From the NCBI GenBank assembly GCA_905250115.1, contig CAJNOI010000007.1, positions 1,223,566 through 1,287,565 of the forward strand: DNA of 64,000 nucleotides, read 5' to 3'. The stretch's first letter is position 1. Each line of letters opens with the position of its first letter. This document shows positions 31,765 to 42,333 of this stretch, piece after piece. Origin of the DNA: Adineta steineri. Its lineage: Eukaryota; Rotifera; Eurotatoria; Adinetida; Adinetidae. The notes beneath the pieces are model-generated. The model ran no database searches. It was not told the origin of the DNA and worked only from the letters and a program-made list of their open reading frames with translations. The translations under genes were made by a program, and so were the position numbers.

Positions 31765-34195
31765 TCACTTAATAAGAATTTGAAGTGGATTTTCAAGTAA
31801 AAATTTCAATTGATTTGAAAATCTAGCTATTGTTCCTTCATCAATAATACGATGATCAACTGACCAACTAACAGACATCATTGAACGAACTCGATATGAA
31901 TCAGATTCATCTTCATCTTGTGCAACTGGTTGTCTCTATAAAATATCAAATGAATTAAAATAATTATAACATGAAGTATTTTAAAAATATCTCAACATTA
32001 GAGCCCGCCGTGTCCGGGTCTGAAAATTTTGTTTTAACCGGGTCCGGGTCCAGGTCTCGAAGCTTTTTCTGACCGGGTCCGGATAAAAAAAAATATATTA
32101 TCGACACGATATTTTTATACTGCTCGGTGAACATGAGAATGCCATTTTGGAATTGAAAACTGGTTGATAGATCTTCAGAAAACTAAATCAAAAATCTTTT
32201 TTTGTTCTTTTTTTTCCTCCTCAGTTTTGGTTTTTGGATAGCTACGACTAAAAAATTTTCTAAAGGTACAGTTCGAGTTCAGACTAGTGCTCGTCGAAAT
32301 CGGGTCCAACCCGGACCCGGACCCGATGCCCGGTCCGGGTCCGGGTCTACCGAAAGTTTTTTGAACGGGTCCGGGTCGGTTCCGGGTCCAAAAAAACGTG
32401 GACCCGGCGGGCTCTACTCAACATAGATAAATCCTATAACATTTATCTATGTTGATTCACTTAATAGTATATTCGAAAATATCTTACAATTATTTTTCCT
32501 AATGCACCAATAGCTACTTGAGGTAGAAGAAGAATAGGTACAGCATATGTTCCACCGATCTATTATAATAAATATAATCAATCTATCGAAATAAAAAATG
32601 AAATCTTACATCACCGATATTTGATAATGAAAATGTTCCGTTAGTAAGATCTTCTTCTAGTAATTTTCCATGATGAGCAAGTTCTTGTAAACGATTAAAT
32701 TCATTTTCAATTTGACTAATTGATAATTGTTGAACATTTTTTATATTTGGTACAAGTGGACCATCCTTTGCATCAATTGTAAAACCAATGTTATGAGAAG
32801 CCTTTAATTAAATTCTTTTCATAAAAAATTTCTTTTTTAGATTTAAAATCTTACTTTATATAGAATTGTTTCACATTTTGAACCAATATGAGAATTAAGA
32901 ATAGGATAATCAATTAGAGTTTGTGAACATGCTTTTATTATAAATGGTATATGAGAAAATTTTCTTTTTTCATTATTGAGTTGTTTTCTTATTTGAACTA
33001 ATTGTGTCATATCATATTGATCACAATAGGTGAAATGTGGTATTGAATTAGCTTGAGTTTTAATCTGAACAAATGCTTTACGGATGTCTTTCCGATCAGT
33101 AATAGATGATATTTGAGATTGATTGGGAGTTGTCTTAAGTTTTGATGAAGAAGATACTGGAATTGAATGAGATTTTGATGATTGTTTAGCAAATATTGGT
33201 GATAGTGGAGGAATTCTTGAATCTAAGAGTAAAAAATATAGATTTGATTTATTTTGAAAAACGAAATTTAACGAACTAGATCGAGAAGATTTTGATAGTG
33301 ATGATTTACTGGATTTAAAAATTAATAAATCTTCTTCAAGAATTCTTCCATCTTTTCCTGTACCTTGAATATCATCTAATGATATCTAATTAAAAATAAA
33401 TAAAAAATCTAAGACAATTTCTATCATTATAAATTACTTGTAATTCTTTTGCCATTTTTCTGACTGTTGGAGTAGCTAAAATATTTGTTAATGAAGCTTT
33501 TCTTAATACTGCTTTATTAAATATATCATTTTGCATAATATTTGAATCTAAATAAATCAATTTATTTTTATATTAAAATCAAATTTTATTTTCTTACTTT
33601 TAGTTTTAGTTGATAATACAATTTCTTGTTTAACTTTAATATCAACAAGTGGTTCACCAACTCGAGTTACATCATGAGCATTATGATAAAGTTTAACAAT
33701 AGTTCCATCATATCGAGATGTTATTGTTACATTTGCTTTATCTGATTGAATTTCACAAATTTTATCAAATTGTTTAACATGATCACCTACTTGAACATAC
33801 CTGATTTATACAGAGAATGAGAGATTTTTTCTTATTAAATGAAACAAACCATTCTAGAAGTTCAACATCACGTATACCTTCACCAATATCAGCTAATTTA
33901 AATTGAATAACAGATGACAAGCGAGATGAACTTATGGAAAATAAACGACATGGAATAAACTAAATTGATTAAATAGGAACATGTTTATTTTATTAGAAGA
34001 AATTTTTACCATTGTGAAATTGGTATTTGAAAATAATGGTATTGGAATTGTTTGTTGTGTAGAAGAGAAATTTGAAGATATAAGACGAAAATAACGATGA
34101 TATGAAGAAGATCGATTGAGCAGATTTTGAGAATATGGATAAGATAAAATAATATAACGAAAAGCCGAATTTCTATATGCAGATCGACTTAACAT
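31765..34195 (-). CDS. DBT: Lipoamide acyltransferase (E2) of branched-chain alpha-keto acid dehydrogenase
   Basis: Starts at ATG 34195 with a basic, Ser/Tyr-rich presequence suited to mitochondrial import, and ends at 31765. The domains follow the E2 order. Lipoyl domain: [20 protein letters not shown] with the lipoyl-lysine motif EIQSDKANV (exons about 33950-33610). Peripheral subunit-binding region: [19 protein letters not shown] (about 33320-33390). 2-oxoacid dehydrogenase acyltransferase core: [20 protein letters not shown], then [20 protein letters not shown] and [20 protein letters not shown]. The best family match is DBT (ADIGEGI, SWSxDHR). The catalytic motif HxxxDG reads HRIIDE here, so the glycine is replaced. 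One intron (about 31936-32486) contains a hAT-type MITE. The enzyme transfers branched-chain acyl groups to CoA in mitochondria. Confidence 0.88.
31999..32416. mobile_element. Non-autonomous hAT-type element (MITE), 418 bp
   Basis: Perfect 12-bp terminal inverted repeats, tagagcccgccg (31999) and cggcgggctcta (32416), are flanked by a perfect 8-bp direct repeat ctcaacat at 31991-31998 and 32417-32424. An 8-bp duplication and TAGNG ends indicate the hAT superfamily. The subterminal parts are built of ccgggtccgggt repeats in both orientations and are strikingly GC-rich against the host DNA. No transposase. It lies in an intron of the E2 gene. Perfect ends and duplication suggest a fairly recent insertion. 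Confidence 0.85.
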
Positions 34196-35410
34196 TATTC
34201 TTAAATCTTAAATAAAGACAAAATTCAGTTTAATATATATATATTACTACATAGAAATTCAGTTTAATATATATATATTACTACATAGAAAAATGTATTT
34301 CGTTTAAATTTTGAATTCTATGATTTGAATTAAAATTATTGGTTCATTTTCAACTAGTCATTTTTCTTTTCTTTATCACGATGAGATTAAATAAATGTGA
34401 GCATGTATCCCGGTAGACGCTATATTACATATAACAAAAATAAATGTATTAATATTGAATATTAAATCTCGGTCTATTAATAATAATTCTTTTAGTTTTC
34501 AAAAAATTTAGATATGCTGAAACATATTTGCTCTTTATCAAAAAATATGATTTAGAGATGGATATACAATTGAATTCTATATTCAATGGTAATCATTGAT
34601 CAAAAAGTATAATTTGAATGAAAATACTGGGTAAAATTAATTAGTCATTCAGTACTTATTATTTAACAAGAAAATTTTATCGAAACTTTATGTAATAAAA
34701 TCGAATATGTTATCATTCGTATATTTAAGAAATAAATATTAGATATAAATAACAAAATTTTACTAGTTTTGAAAAAAGTCGATTTTTACTTTTGTCGATA
34801 TTGAAATCGTTTTGTTTTAAATATTCTTGATGAAAAAGATATATTTTTGTGAAATACAATTTGAAGTGAGTGTAAATGTATAGAAAGAAATTTTGATTCA
34901 CTCGCTCTCGTAGATGGAGTATGACAGCAATAAGCCGATCCTCCATTGTGAAAAATTATTTGTCTTTTACGTAATAGAGATTATGATAAATAAAATCCAT
35001 AAATAGATTATACTTTATTAAAAACAAATGTCGACTAATATCTTTATTAAAATATTTGGTTTTTTCCAATGGCTTACATTCGACAATAAAAGAAACACAT
35101 GAATATATCAATAGCTTGAATTTATTCAGAAATAGATAATATTTTTTAAATAAGTCAACTTTTTGTTATGTATGATCGAAATATCGCAGTTAAAAAATGA
35201 TCTGTGATATAGATAGTCAAACTATGATCTTTTTGACTGATATTCTATGAATCATCACTCAATATAATCGTTTCTGTTTGTGATGTTAATAACCAACCAT
35301 ACATATCTGTTCATGATTTTCGTATGCCTCTATAACGATTTCCATATTTTTTCTTTATTCATTGGATTTATTTTCAAGATAACGAAAAGCGCGAGTAGAA
35401 AGAAAAAGAT
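34196..35410. other. Divergent intergenic region between DBT (-) and HAUS5 (+)
   Basis: Both genes read outward, so their promoters must lie here. The 34-bp tandem repeat is at the DBT side. No additional gene seen. Confidence 0.45.
34223..34290. repeat. Two perfect tandem copies of a 34-bp unit
   Basis: The unit begins attcagtttaatatatata and ends attactacatagaa; copies are at 34223-34256 and 34257-34290, just upstream of the E2 start codon. No difference between copies seen. Confidence 0.85.
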
Positions 35411-38400
35411 ATGTTAAGTGAAGATCGTTCAATATCAACGGCTAATGCATTGGCTCGTTGGTTTCAATCATTTCAATGTAAGTTCTCAAATTCTTTTATT
35501 TTCTCTCCTTTTACATACTAAATTAAATAGCTGATATTAACATCGATGGAGATAATTTACATTGTTTAACATCAAATTCGAATTTACAAGATATTTGGTT
35601 AAAAATAATTCGACATTGTCATCCAATTGATTATGTCAAGTAATTTCTTAATTTAAAAGATAATTTTCATAATAAAATTTTTGAATTTTTTAAAGAAAAG
35701 TAAAAGAAACAATACAAATTGCAGAATTAAAAGAACGTCATCCAGATCGTTGGGAACAACATAAAAATGCTCAAATTCAACAAGGACAAATTGAACAAAG
35801 AATTAATCTTCGTTTACGTGAAATTTATTCAGCACGGTCAGAACAATCAACAAATATTTTTAATGAATTAAATCGTGTTCAAACAATGATTAATGATGAA
35901 TATATTCTTATATCTTCACTTAATAAACAACTTCAAATTTATCGTCAATTAGTTTCTTATTTAAGTGAATTAGTACAATATAAAGAACAATTAAATTTAT
36001 TAACATTTACAAATCAAACAAATCAACAAGGTGACTTTTGTAATTTTAATTTTAAATTGAATTTTTATATATGAAAATATTTTTTAGAATTGATTCGAGA
36101 ATTACTTAATACAAAAACTTTATTAACAGGAAAATTTCAACAATCAGTTAATTTAAATGATTTATGTTCGAATATGAATACATTTATTCAACAACGAATT
36201 AATCAATTCAGGTTAGTTCAGATTTATTAAAGGCGACTACAAGGTGTTGACTCAAAAATGGATTTATAGAGGAAGACTTTCTTTATATAGTAGTGCATTT
36301 ATTATGAAATTCTATTATACACTGTGACAGAAAAATTAGCATAAGACTTAGTCCAGTTGTGAATGTGTTTATACCGTTTGATAGCTCATAGAGGGAAAGT
36401 AGTCAAATGTCGACAAAAAAATGTTGACAAAAAAATGTCGAAAATTAAATGTCGACCAACAAATGTCGAAAACCGAATGTCGACATCATGAAATTCAAAG
36501 AGGGTGGGTGTAAGTAAGGGTATGGGTGAGGATTTGTGTGAGGGTGTGGGTGAGGGTGTGGGTGTAAGCTGGAAGAGGAGATGTTCATATCCACACGCAC
36601 ACTCACCCTCATGGTAGAATTTTCGACATTTTTTTATACGTCGACATTTTGTTGTCGACATTTTTACTTGTCAATATTTTTTTTTCGACGTTTGACCACC
36701 AAATCCTCATAGATGTTTTGCTTTCACAGTTTGTATTTTTGTCTTCCCGACACTTAAGTCATATTGTAATTTATGATAATTTAGAAAATACATAGTATAA
36801 TCTTCTATCGAAACATAATAATTCAAAATTGCAGTAATCACATTTATAGTAAAAGAAATTGTAAATCGCATAAGAAGCGAAATACGAAAATCTGTTAATC
36901 TATACTTTTATTTTTCTCACAGCGCATAATAGAATTTCATAATAAATGCATCATTAAATAGCGAAAATCTTCCTCTGCAAACTTACATATGGGCAAAATC
37001 ATTTGTTAGCGACATGACGTAAAAAGGACATCAACTTTCACTTCATGTACTTCAATTGTAAATTTCAGTGAATCTTGACGTTATCTTTCGAAACTAAATA
37101 GTACATTTTGTAGACGACTGTTAACACTACAAAATAACTATACAACGCTTTTTCTAATTACGCTTATATTTTACAATAATTAGCGCTCATCTGGCGTTAG
37201 CGACGTGACAGAGTACGACTGTGTGAAGAAAAATTTACTCGTATAACTGAACAGAAAGTTACAAATTAATTTCAAAAAGTGTAGATCTATCTTTAGAATC
37301 GAGAGTATATACTGACATAAAAATTTCTGTTTCAAAGACTCATGGGAACCATAAAGGGTCATTTTTTAAGAAGGAAATTTTATGAAACCGATTTAGCTGA
37401 AAATTTTACCATAGATGCAGCCTATATTGAATAGTCATCCCTGAAATTTTGAGATGTTTTTAGCATACGGTAAGCGAGATATTCACTAATTAATTTCAAC
37501 TAATAGTCAGTAGAAAGAGCACACATTTTTACCTATGTCTATGCTAAAATAAACTTTCTAATTAAAATGCTCTTTTATAGAATTAATAAGGAATGAGAGA
37601 GGCCAATATCCTGTTTTGCCCATATATTCTACTCTTGAGTCAATATCTTATAGTCGTCTTTGATGATTTTAATTTATTTGTTTTTTTTTGTTTAGTAAAA
37701 TCCAGAAAGATGAACAAGAATCAAATTCAACTATTATCGAAAGTTATGAAGAAGCATTGACAAAAACAAATTTAGATTTCACTAAACAGTATAAGATAAA
37801 TATAATTTTATTTTTTGTAACATATTTAAATTAGATTTATACATTTGGCAAATATTCGTATGGAATGTAGTAAACTTCGTAATCGTCTTGAAGATAGCAA
37901 ACGAGAAGTTTTATCTCGTCGTGCATCAAATGAACAAACTCAATTAATGTCTATTCTTGATGCAATGATTGCAGTTAGTTTAGAAATAAAATTTATAAAA
38001 ATAATTTCGTTGTTTATTATTTTTATTTTAGAGTAAATCAGTTGAAGTTCATATAAATTTTTTAAAGAAGAAAGTTCAAACAGAACTTGAACAAATAAAA
38101 AAATTCGATGAAAAACCAATATTACGTATTCATCAACAAATAACTGAACAACGAAATGAACTTAATCGAATTGATAATCAATTAAATAAAATAATTCAAG
38201 AAAATCCTTTAGAAAAATTAGAAAAGTAAAAAGAAAATATATTTTTTAATAAGAATAAATTAATTCGTTTAAATAGACTTGAATTAAAAATTCGTGATTA
38301 TATTCGACTTATTAATGATCTTCCACGATATTTTCATTCATTAAATATAATGCATTTATCATTATCAAATGATCTTCGTTCGAATTTATTAACGTGGCCA

Positions 38401-38925
38401 ATTGAAGAATTTTCTCGAATTAATTTAATCAATAATTCAATTGAATCTCCTCCAATATCATTAGTACCTATTCCAACACAAACTCCACCAACACCATTAA
38501 CTTCACTTAAACAATTACTTGGAATTCGAACACAAGATACAATAGTGCTTGAACCACCATTAACAGAAGATTATTCATTAAAAGAAGAAAATCAACGGTA
38601 GAAAATTTTTTTATTAATTAATAAAATAAATCTTTTTATTTCAGTTGGGATATTGATGTAAATGAAAATGATGAAATATTAATTAAAAAATTTCCATTAA
38701 TATCATCAATTAATTGGGATATTTTAACAAATGTTGATAATCAAATGGAAGAAGCATTGAAACAATGTCAACAAGATTCTACTCAATATGAACAATTTTT
38801 TCAAAATCTTATCAAAGAAGTTCATAATTTTTCTTTTCGTTTTAATTGAATTTTTATTTTTGTTTTTATTTTAGATACGAATCTTACAATATGAATATAC
38901 AGAAAAACCGGCTTTTCGTTCATGA
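35411..38925 (+). CDS. HAUS5: HAUS augmin-like complex subunit 5
   Basis: Starts MLSEDRSISTANALARWFQSF (35411) and ends EKPAFRS at 38925. The N-terminal signature SNLQDIWLKIIRHCHPIDYVKKVK resembles the HAUS5 N-terminus (DIW-x-x-I-x-x-x-H ... VKK). The rest is long coiled coil (for example KNAQIQQGQIEQRINLRLRE and RKKVQTELEQIKKF-like segments), a proline-rich patch (VPIPTQTPPTPL) and a final helical part, as expected for this roughly 600-residue subunit. Introns are mostly about 50 bases except 36212-37695 (1484 bases), which is swollen by transposons; the phases either side agree (AG|T). Augmin nucleates microtubule branching in the spindle. The last donor (gaa|gttcat) is weak but gives a coherent end. 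Confidence 0.72.
36229..37661. mobile_element. Foldback-like non-autonomous DNA element, about 1.43 kb, in HAUS5 intron
   Basis: Terminal inverted repeats: aaaggcgactacaaggtgtt-gactcaa at 36229 and ttgagtcaatatcttatagt-cgtcttt ending at 37661, about 75-80% complementary over 30 bases. A second, inner inverted pair (about 36262-36345 and 36905-36985, sharing gcatttattatgaaattcta) makes it multiply palindromic. No transposase frame. It carries a nested element at 36393-36705. I could not identify a target-site duplication or superfamily. Confidence 0.6.
36393..36705. mobile_element. Nested MITE with 8-bp target duplication and telomere-like core
   Basis: Direct repeat ctcataga at 36385-36392 and 36706-36713 flanks an element whose ends pair after about 6 bases (agtagtcaaatgtcgac and its partner ttcgacgtttgaccacc). 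The subterminal regions repeat aatgtcgaca several times; the core (about 36500-36610) is GT-rich (gtgggtgagggtgtgggtg) with a short complementary stretch (ccacacgcacactcaccctc). No coding. The 8-bp duplication suggests a hAT-like mobiliser. Confidence 0.7.
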
Positions 38926-39706
38926 ATATTTTTCTTACTATTCACACTTTGTATAAAGTCAAATTAAATAGAATAAAATAAAACATGTCAAATAAAAAGA
39001 ATTTTTATTCATTCGATTTCATAGAAATTATCGCTGCGGGAGTTTCGAGGTTTACAAAAATTCTGTTTTAACAGAAATTCTACATACTTTTTTTCTTGAC
39101 TGTATCGAAAAATGATGGTTTACTGAATCCTGTCAGTTGCTGACCTCCTGTTAAGTTGTTACAATCGAGCTGAAGTTTTTACCTCATATACTTCTTACAG
39201 ATTTAGAGAGCTCCGAATATTCTGATCATAATTCTTGATCAGAAGCTTTATGTCTCTAATTGTAGATAAATATATAAATTGGTAGTTTTGCTTTAAGTTT
39301 ATCAGAGAATCTATTCAATTATTTAACACTAGTGGATTTTATATATTTAGTTTTACAGAACTTGTAGCTATTCACTGAAAAATTTAGATTAAACTTAAGA
39401 ATTCGTGACGTATTCTCTATGGAACAGAATCGATCAATCAGTTTGAAATTTCGATCGCTCGAATCTTTTTAAATTTTTTACTATATTTCGATATAAAAAC
39501 ATTTAAGATAAATTCTCGTCGAAAACTATAAGTTAAAAATTCATTCATCATATCTAACAACAGAATTATCTGAACAATATTCATTTTATTATAAACGCTA
39601 ATTTAGCTTTAATATAATCGAAATATTGTTCTTATGTTTCTGTTCAGAAAAACAAAGAACAAAATCAATCAGCTGACTGACATTAATTAACTTATTTGTA
39701 AGTTAA
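38926..39706. other. Intergenic, HAUS5 to WAC
   Basis: Begins with the HAUS5 3' flank (aataaaataaaac near 38970, a possible poly(A) signal). No gene seen. Confidence 0.4.
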
Positions 39707-40654
39707 ATGGCATTGTCATCAGTATCAGTTGCTATTCATCGAGATAATTCTCCATCTCTTTCACCTCTATCTCCAACTATTATTCATTATCATAAAAAAT
39801 ATCAATTATCAAAAATTTCACATCAATATCATCGAAAAATCGAACGACATCATCGTTTTCCTAAGCAACAACAAATTAGAAAACCAAAGCATAGAAATTC
39901 TTCATTTCAATATCATTCTTATAATCAAAAATCAAATAAAGTTTCTCAACGACAACAACGTCAATCAACTAGTATATGGGAAACACATCGAAGTTCAAAT
40001 GGACGAATTTATTATTATAATACGATTACAGATCAATCGCAATGGGAAAAACCATCACGAGATCAATCTAGATCAACATCATCTTCAAAAAGAGTAAGAT
40101 ATATTCAATTTTTCATTATAAATCTTTAGATTTTAAAGTCTATTCAATCTACATTAAATTTAATATCTGACGATGATGATGATATTCGATCAATTGATAA
40201 CAATAAAAAACAAAATAATTCTATAAATTCTCGACAAGGAAAAGATAATATCGAACATTTTGAAGAATTTCTCGAAGAAAAAACAACTCCAACATCACCA
40301 CCACCAAATGAAATTATTCAAATTGATCATGTTGATCCATTTCCAACATTCGAGCCTTCTCAACATCAATCATATGAAGATACATTCAAAAATTCACATT
40401 TACAACCAAGTCTAAGTACAATCAATGCTATTTTACAATTACAATATTTACATTCGAATTCAAATGATATAAAACAATATGATCATAATAATTTAAATGA
40501 ACATTTACTTAATTGGCCAATAACACAAAATGAATGTGAAAGAATTCGAATTGAAACATATCAATTAATATCATTACGTACAGAATTATATATTCTTCGA
40601 CTTCGATTTCAACGAAATCGTTTCTATTTACTTAAATATTCTCATAAATCATAA
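39707..40654 (+). CDS. WAC: WW-domain protein, WAC-like
   Basis: Two exons (39707-40093 and 40130-40654) separated by a 36-base intron (gtaaga...ctttag) in phase 0 give 303 residues. The first third is basic and rich in His, Ser and Gln. A WW domain lies at residues 90-117: SIWETHRSSNGRIYYYNTIT with the second conserved Trp in DQSQWEKP. An acidic, Ser/Pro-rich middle follows. The C-terminus (LLNWPITQNECERIRIETYQ... LRTELYILRLRFQRNRFYLL) matches the order seen in WAC, where a short GWP-type segment precedes a coiled coil. In animals WAC is a nuclear adaptor that recruits RNF20/40 for H2B ubiquitination and works in autophagy. Family assignment by motif order; the protein is shorter than vertebrate WAC. 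Confidence 0.65.
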
Positions 40655-40919
40655 AACTTTCTTTTTGTTGAAAATTCTTTCGAAATAAATAAATAAATAA
40701 ATAAAGATAATATAATTTGCTTTAACCGGAATTTATTTGCTTGTCAAAAACAAACAAGATGTTAAAAGTTCCAGAAAAGTTAAGGCTTCATAATACAAAA
40801 AATAAAAATGAAGAGGGAAAAAATACCTAATAGTAAGAACATACAAACATCAGAAAATTTTAACTAACTAACTAACTCTCAACTCTCAATTCTGATGCCG
40901 TTATTGTTGATGTTGTTAT
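40655..40919. repeat. Short convergent spacer with (AAAT)n
   Basis: aaataaataaataaataaat repeats at about 40684-40706; 3' flanks of WAC and of the chitin-binding gene. Confidence 0.6.
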
Positions 40920-42333
40920 TTAATAACCGTTTGATTGAACACGTTGTTCTTGTTGACGGATTGGTAAGAATGATTTTGGTTTGATCATTTGTGGAGCGGA
41001 GTATGATGAGTATGATTGAACTGGTGTTTCAATACGATCTTGTTGTGGGAATGTGAATTCGGTTTTTGATCCGTAGTTGGTGACTGGAGTTTCATCTTGA
41101 AGGAAGACTGTTTTTTGTTGAAGTGGGGCACCATATGATGATTTAACTTGAACATCACGGAAGAGTTTTGGTTGTTCGAATGATGGTGTGCTGTATGATG
41201 AACCGTATGATGATGTCATTTTTGGTGTTTCATCGAATGAGGCACCGATAACACCGACAAGGTCTGGCCAGACACATGATTTGTTAATGTCATCCCAAAG
41301 TGTACCACCTGGGCATGATTCAACGAACATTGAGTCACCGTCGCACATGATGAAACCTTTATCACTGAAAGCTAATGGGAATGTACCATCAATACCTTTG
41401 CATGGGCTTGGGTGAACTAAATAAATAAGAGAAGAATTTAATTAGTTTTTTTTTTTAACTAATAAATAAATATGTACCTTGGCTTGATGTAAGACCATAT
41501 GATCGACCACCTTGAAGGATACACATGTGTGTAAGAGCAGCTTCCCATCGGAATGATTGGCATTTAGCGTCGAATGATGTACCGCATGGTTGTTGTGTGT
41601 GACAAACTGTAGCATCTAATTCACAGATACGACCATCGAAACCTGTGGCACATTGGCATTTGAATGAACCATCAGTTGGGATACATTGACCGTTGTTAAG
41701 ACATGGTGATGAAGAACAGAAGTTTTCGAGTGGACCCAATTTACGTTCACATCGGCGTTGTTCTGGGTGATATAAAAGACCTTTTGGACAGAATTGTTCA
41801 TAACCTTTGCTTTCACCAAGACAGACAATGAATCGTCGACCACCATCTAATGGGATGACGGTATCAGCAATTTGACCACGACAGAGGTTATCAGCTTCAG
41901 TTGGCATTGTTGATTCGGCGATTTTAGCTTTTAATAAATCGTTTTGTTGAGCTAATAATTCTGATTGTGTTGGGAAGACACGTGATTGGAAGACTTGTTT
42001 GCCATATGATTGTTCTTGTTGTGGAACGATCATTTTGCGTGGAGCTGAGTATGAATCATAACCACTTGAGATTGGTTTTTCAATTGGTGTTGTTGGTGTT
42101 AATTGAATGTCTCGTTGAACTGTTTCGAAGCTTGATCCGTAGTTGCTTTGAATTGGTAAATCACGCATAACAGTTGTTCGTGTAAGTGGTGCAGATCCAT
42201 ATGAATCAGCATATCGTCCGAAAGCTGAGCTCGACAAAGCGAGTAAGCAGATAAATGCAATCTATTTAAATTAAAAATATTTGAGATAAAAATATTCAAT
42301 AGAAAAGAATATCTATACACATACCATAGCCAT
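40920..42333 (-). CDS. Secreted protein with chitin-binding-like and EGF domains
   Basis: Three exons (42333-42325, 42261-41478, 41416-40920) join in frame to 429 residues; exon 1 codes only MAM. The signal peptide spans MAMIAFICLLALSSSAFG. Two peritrophin-A-like cysteine clusters are present: NLCRGQIADTVIPL...RRCERKLG and SPCKGIDGTF...SCPGGTLWDDINKSCVW. Between them is one EGF-like domain (SSSPCLNNGQCIPTDGSFKC then QCATGFDGRICE). Both ends carry related Tyr/Pro/Gln-rich sequence (YDSYSAPRKMIVPQQEQ and SSYSAPQMIKP...RQQEQ). Such proteins bind chitin in cuticle, trophi or extracellular coats. A TATA box lies 65 bases upstream of the ATG. Codon use is less AT-biased than the neighbours, which may reflect high expression. 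Confidence 0.82.

Noticed and set aside
32202-32426. Gly/Pro/Ser-rich open frame
   Set aside because: It is produced by the GC-rich ccgggt repeats of the hAT MITE, not a gene.
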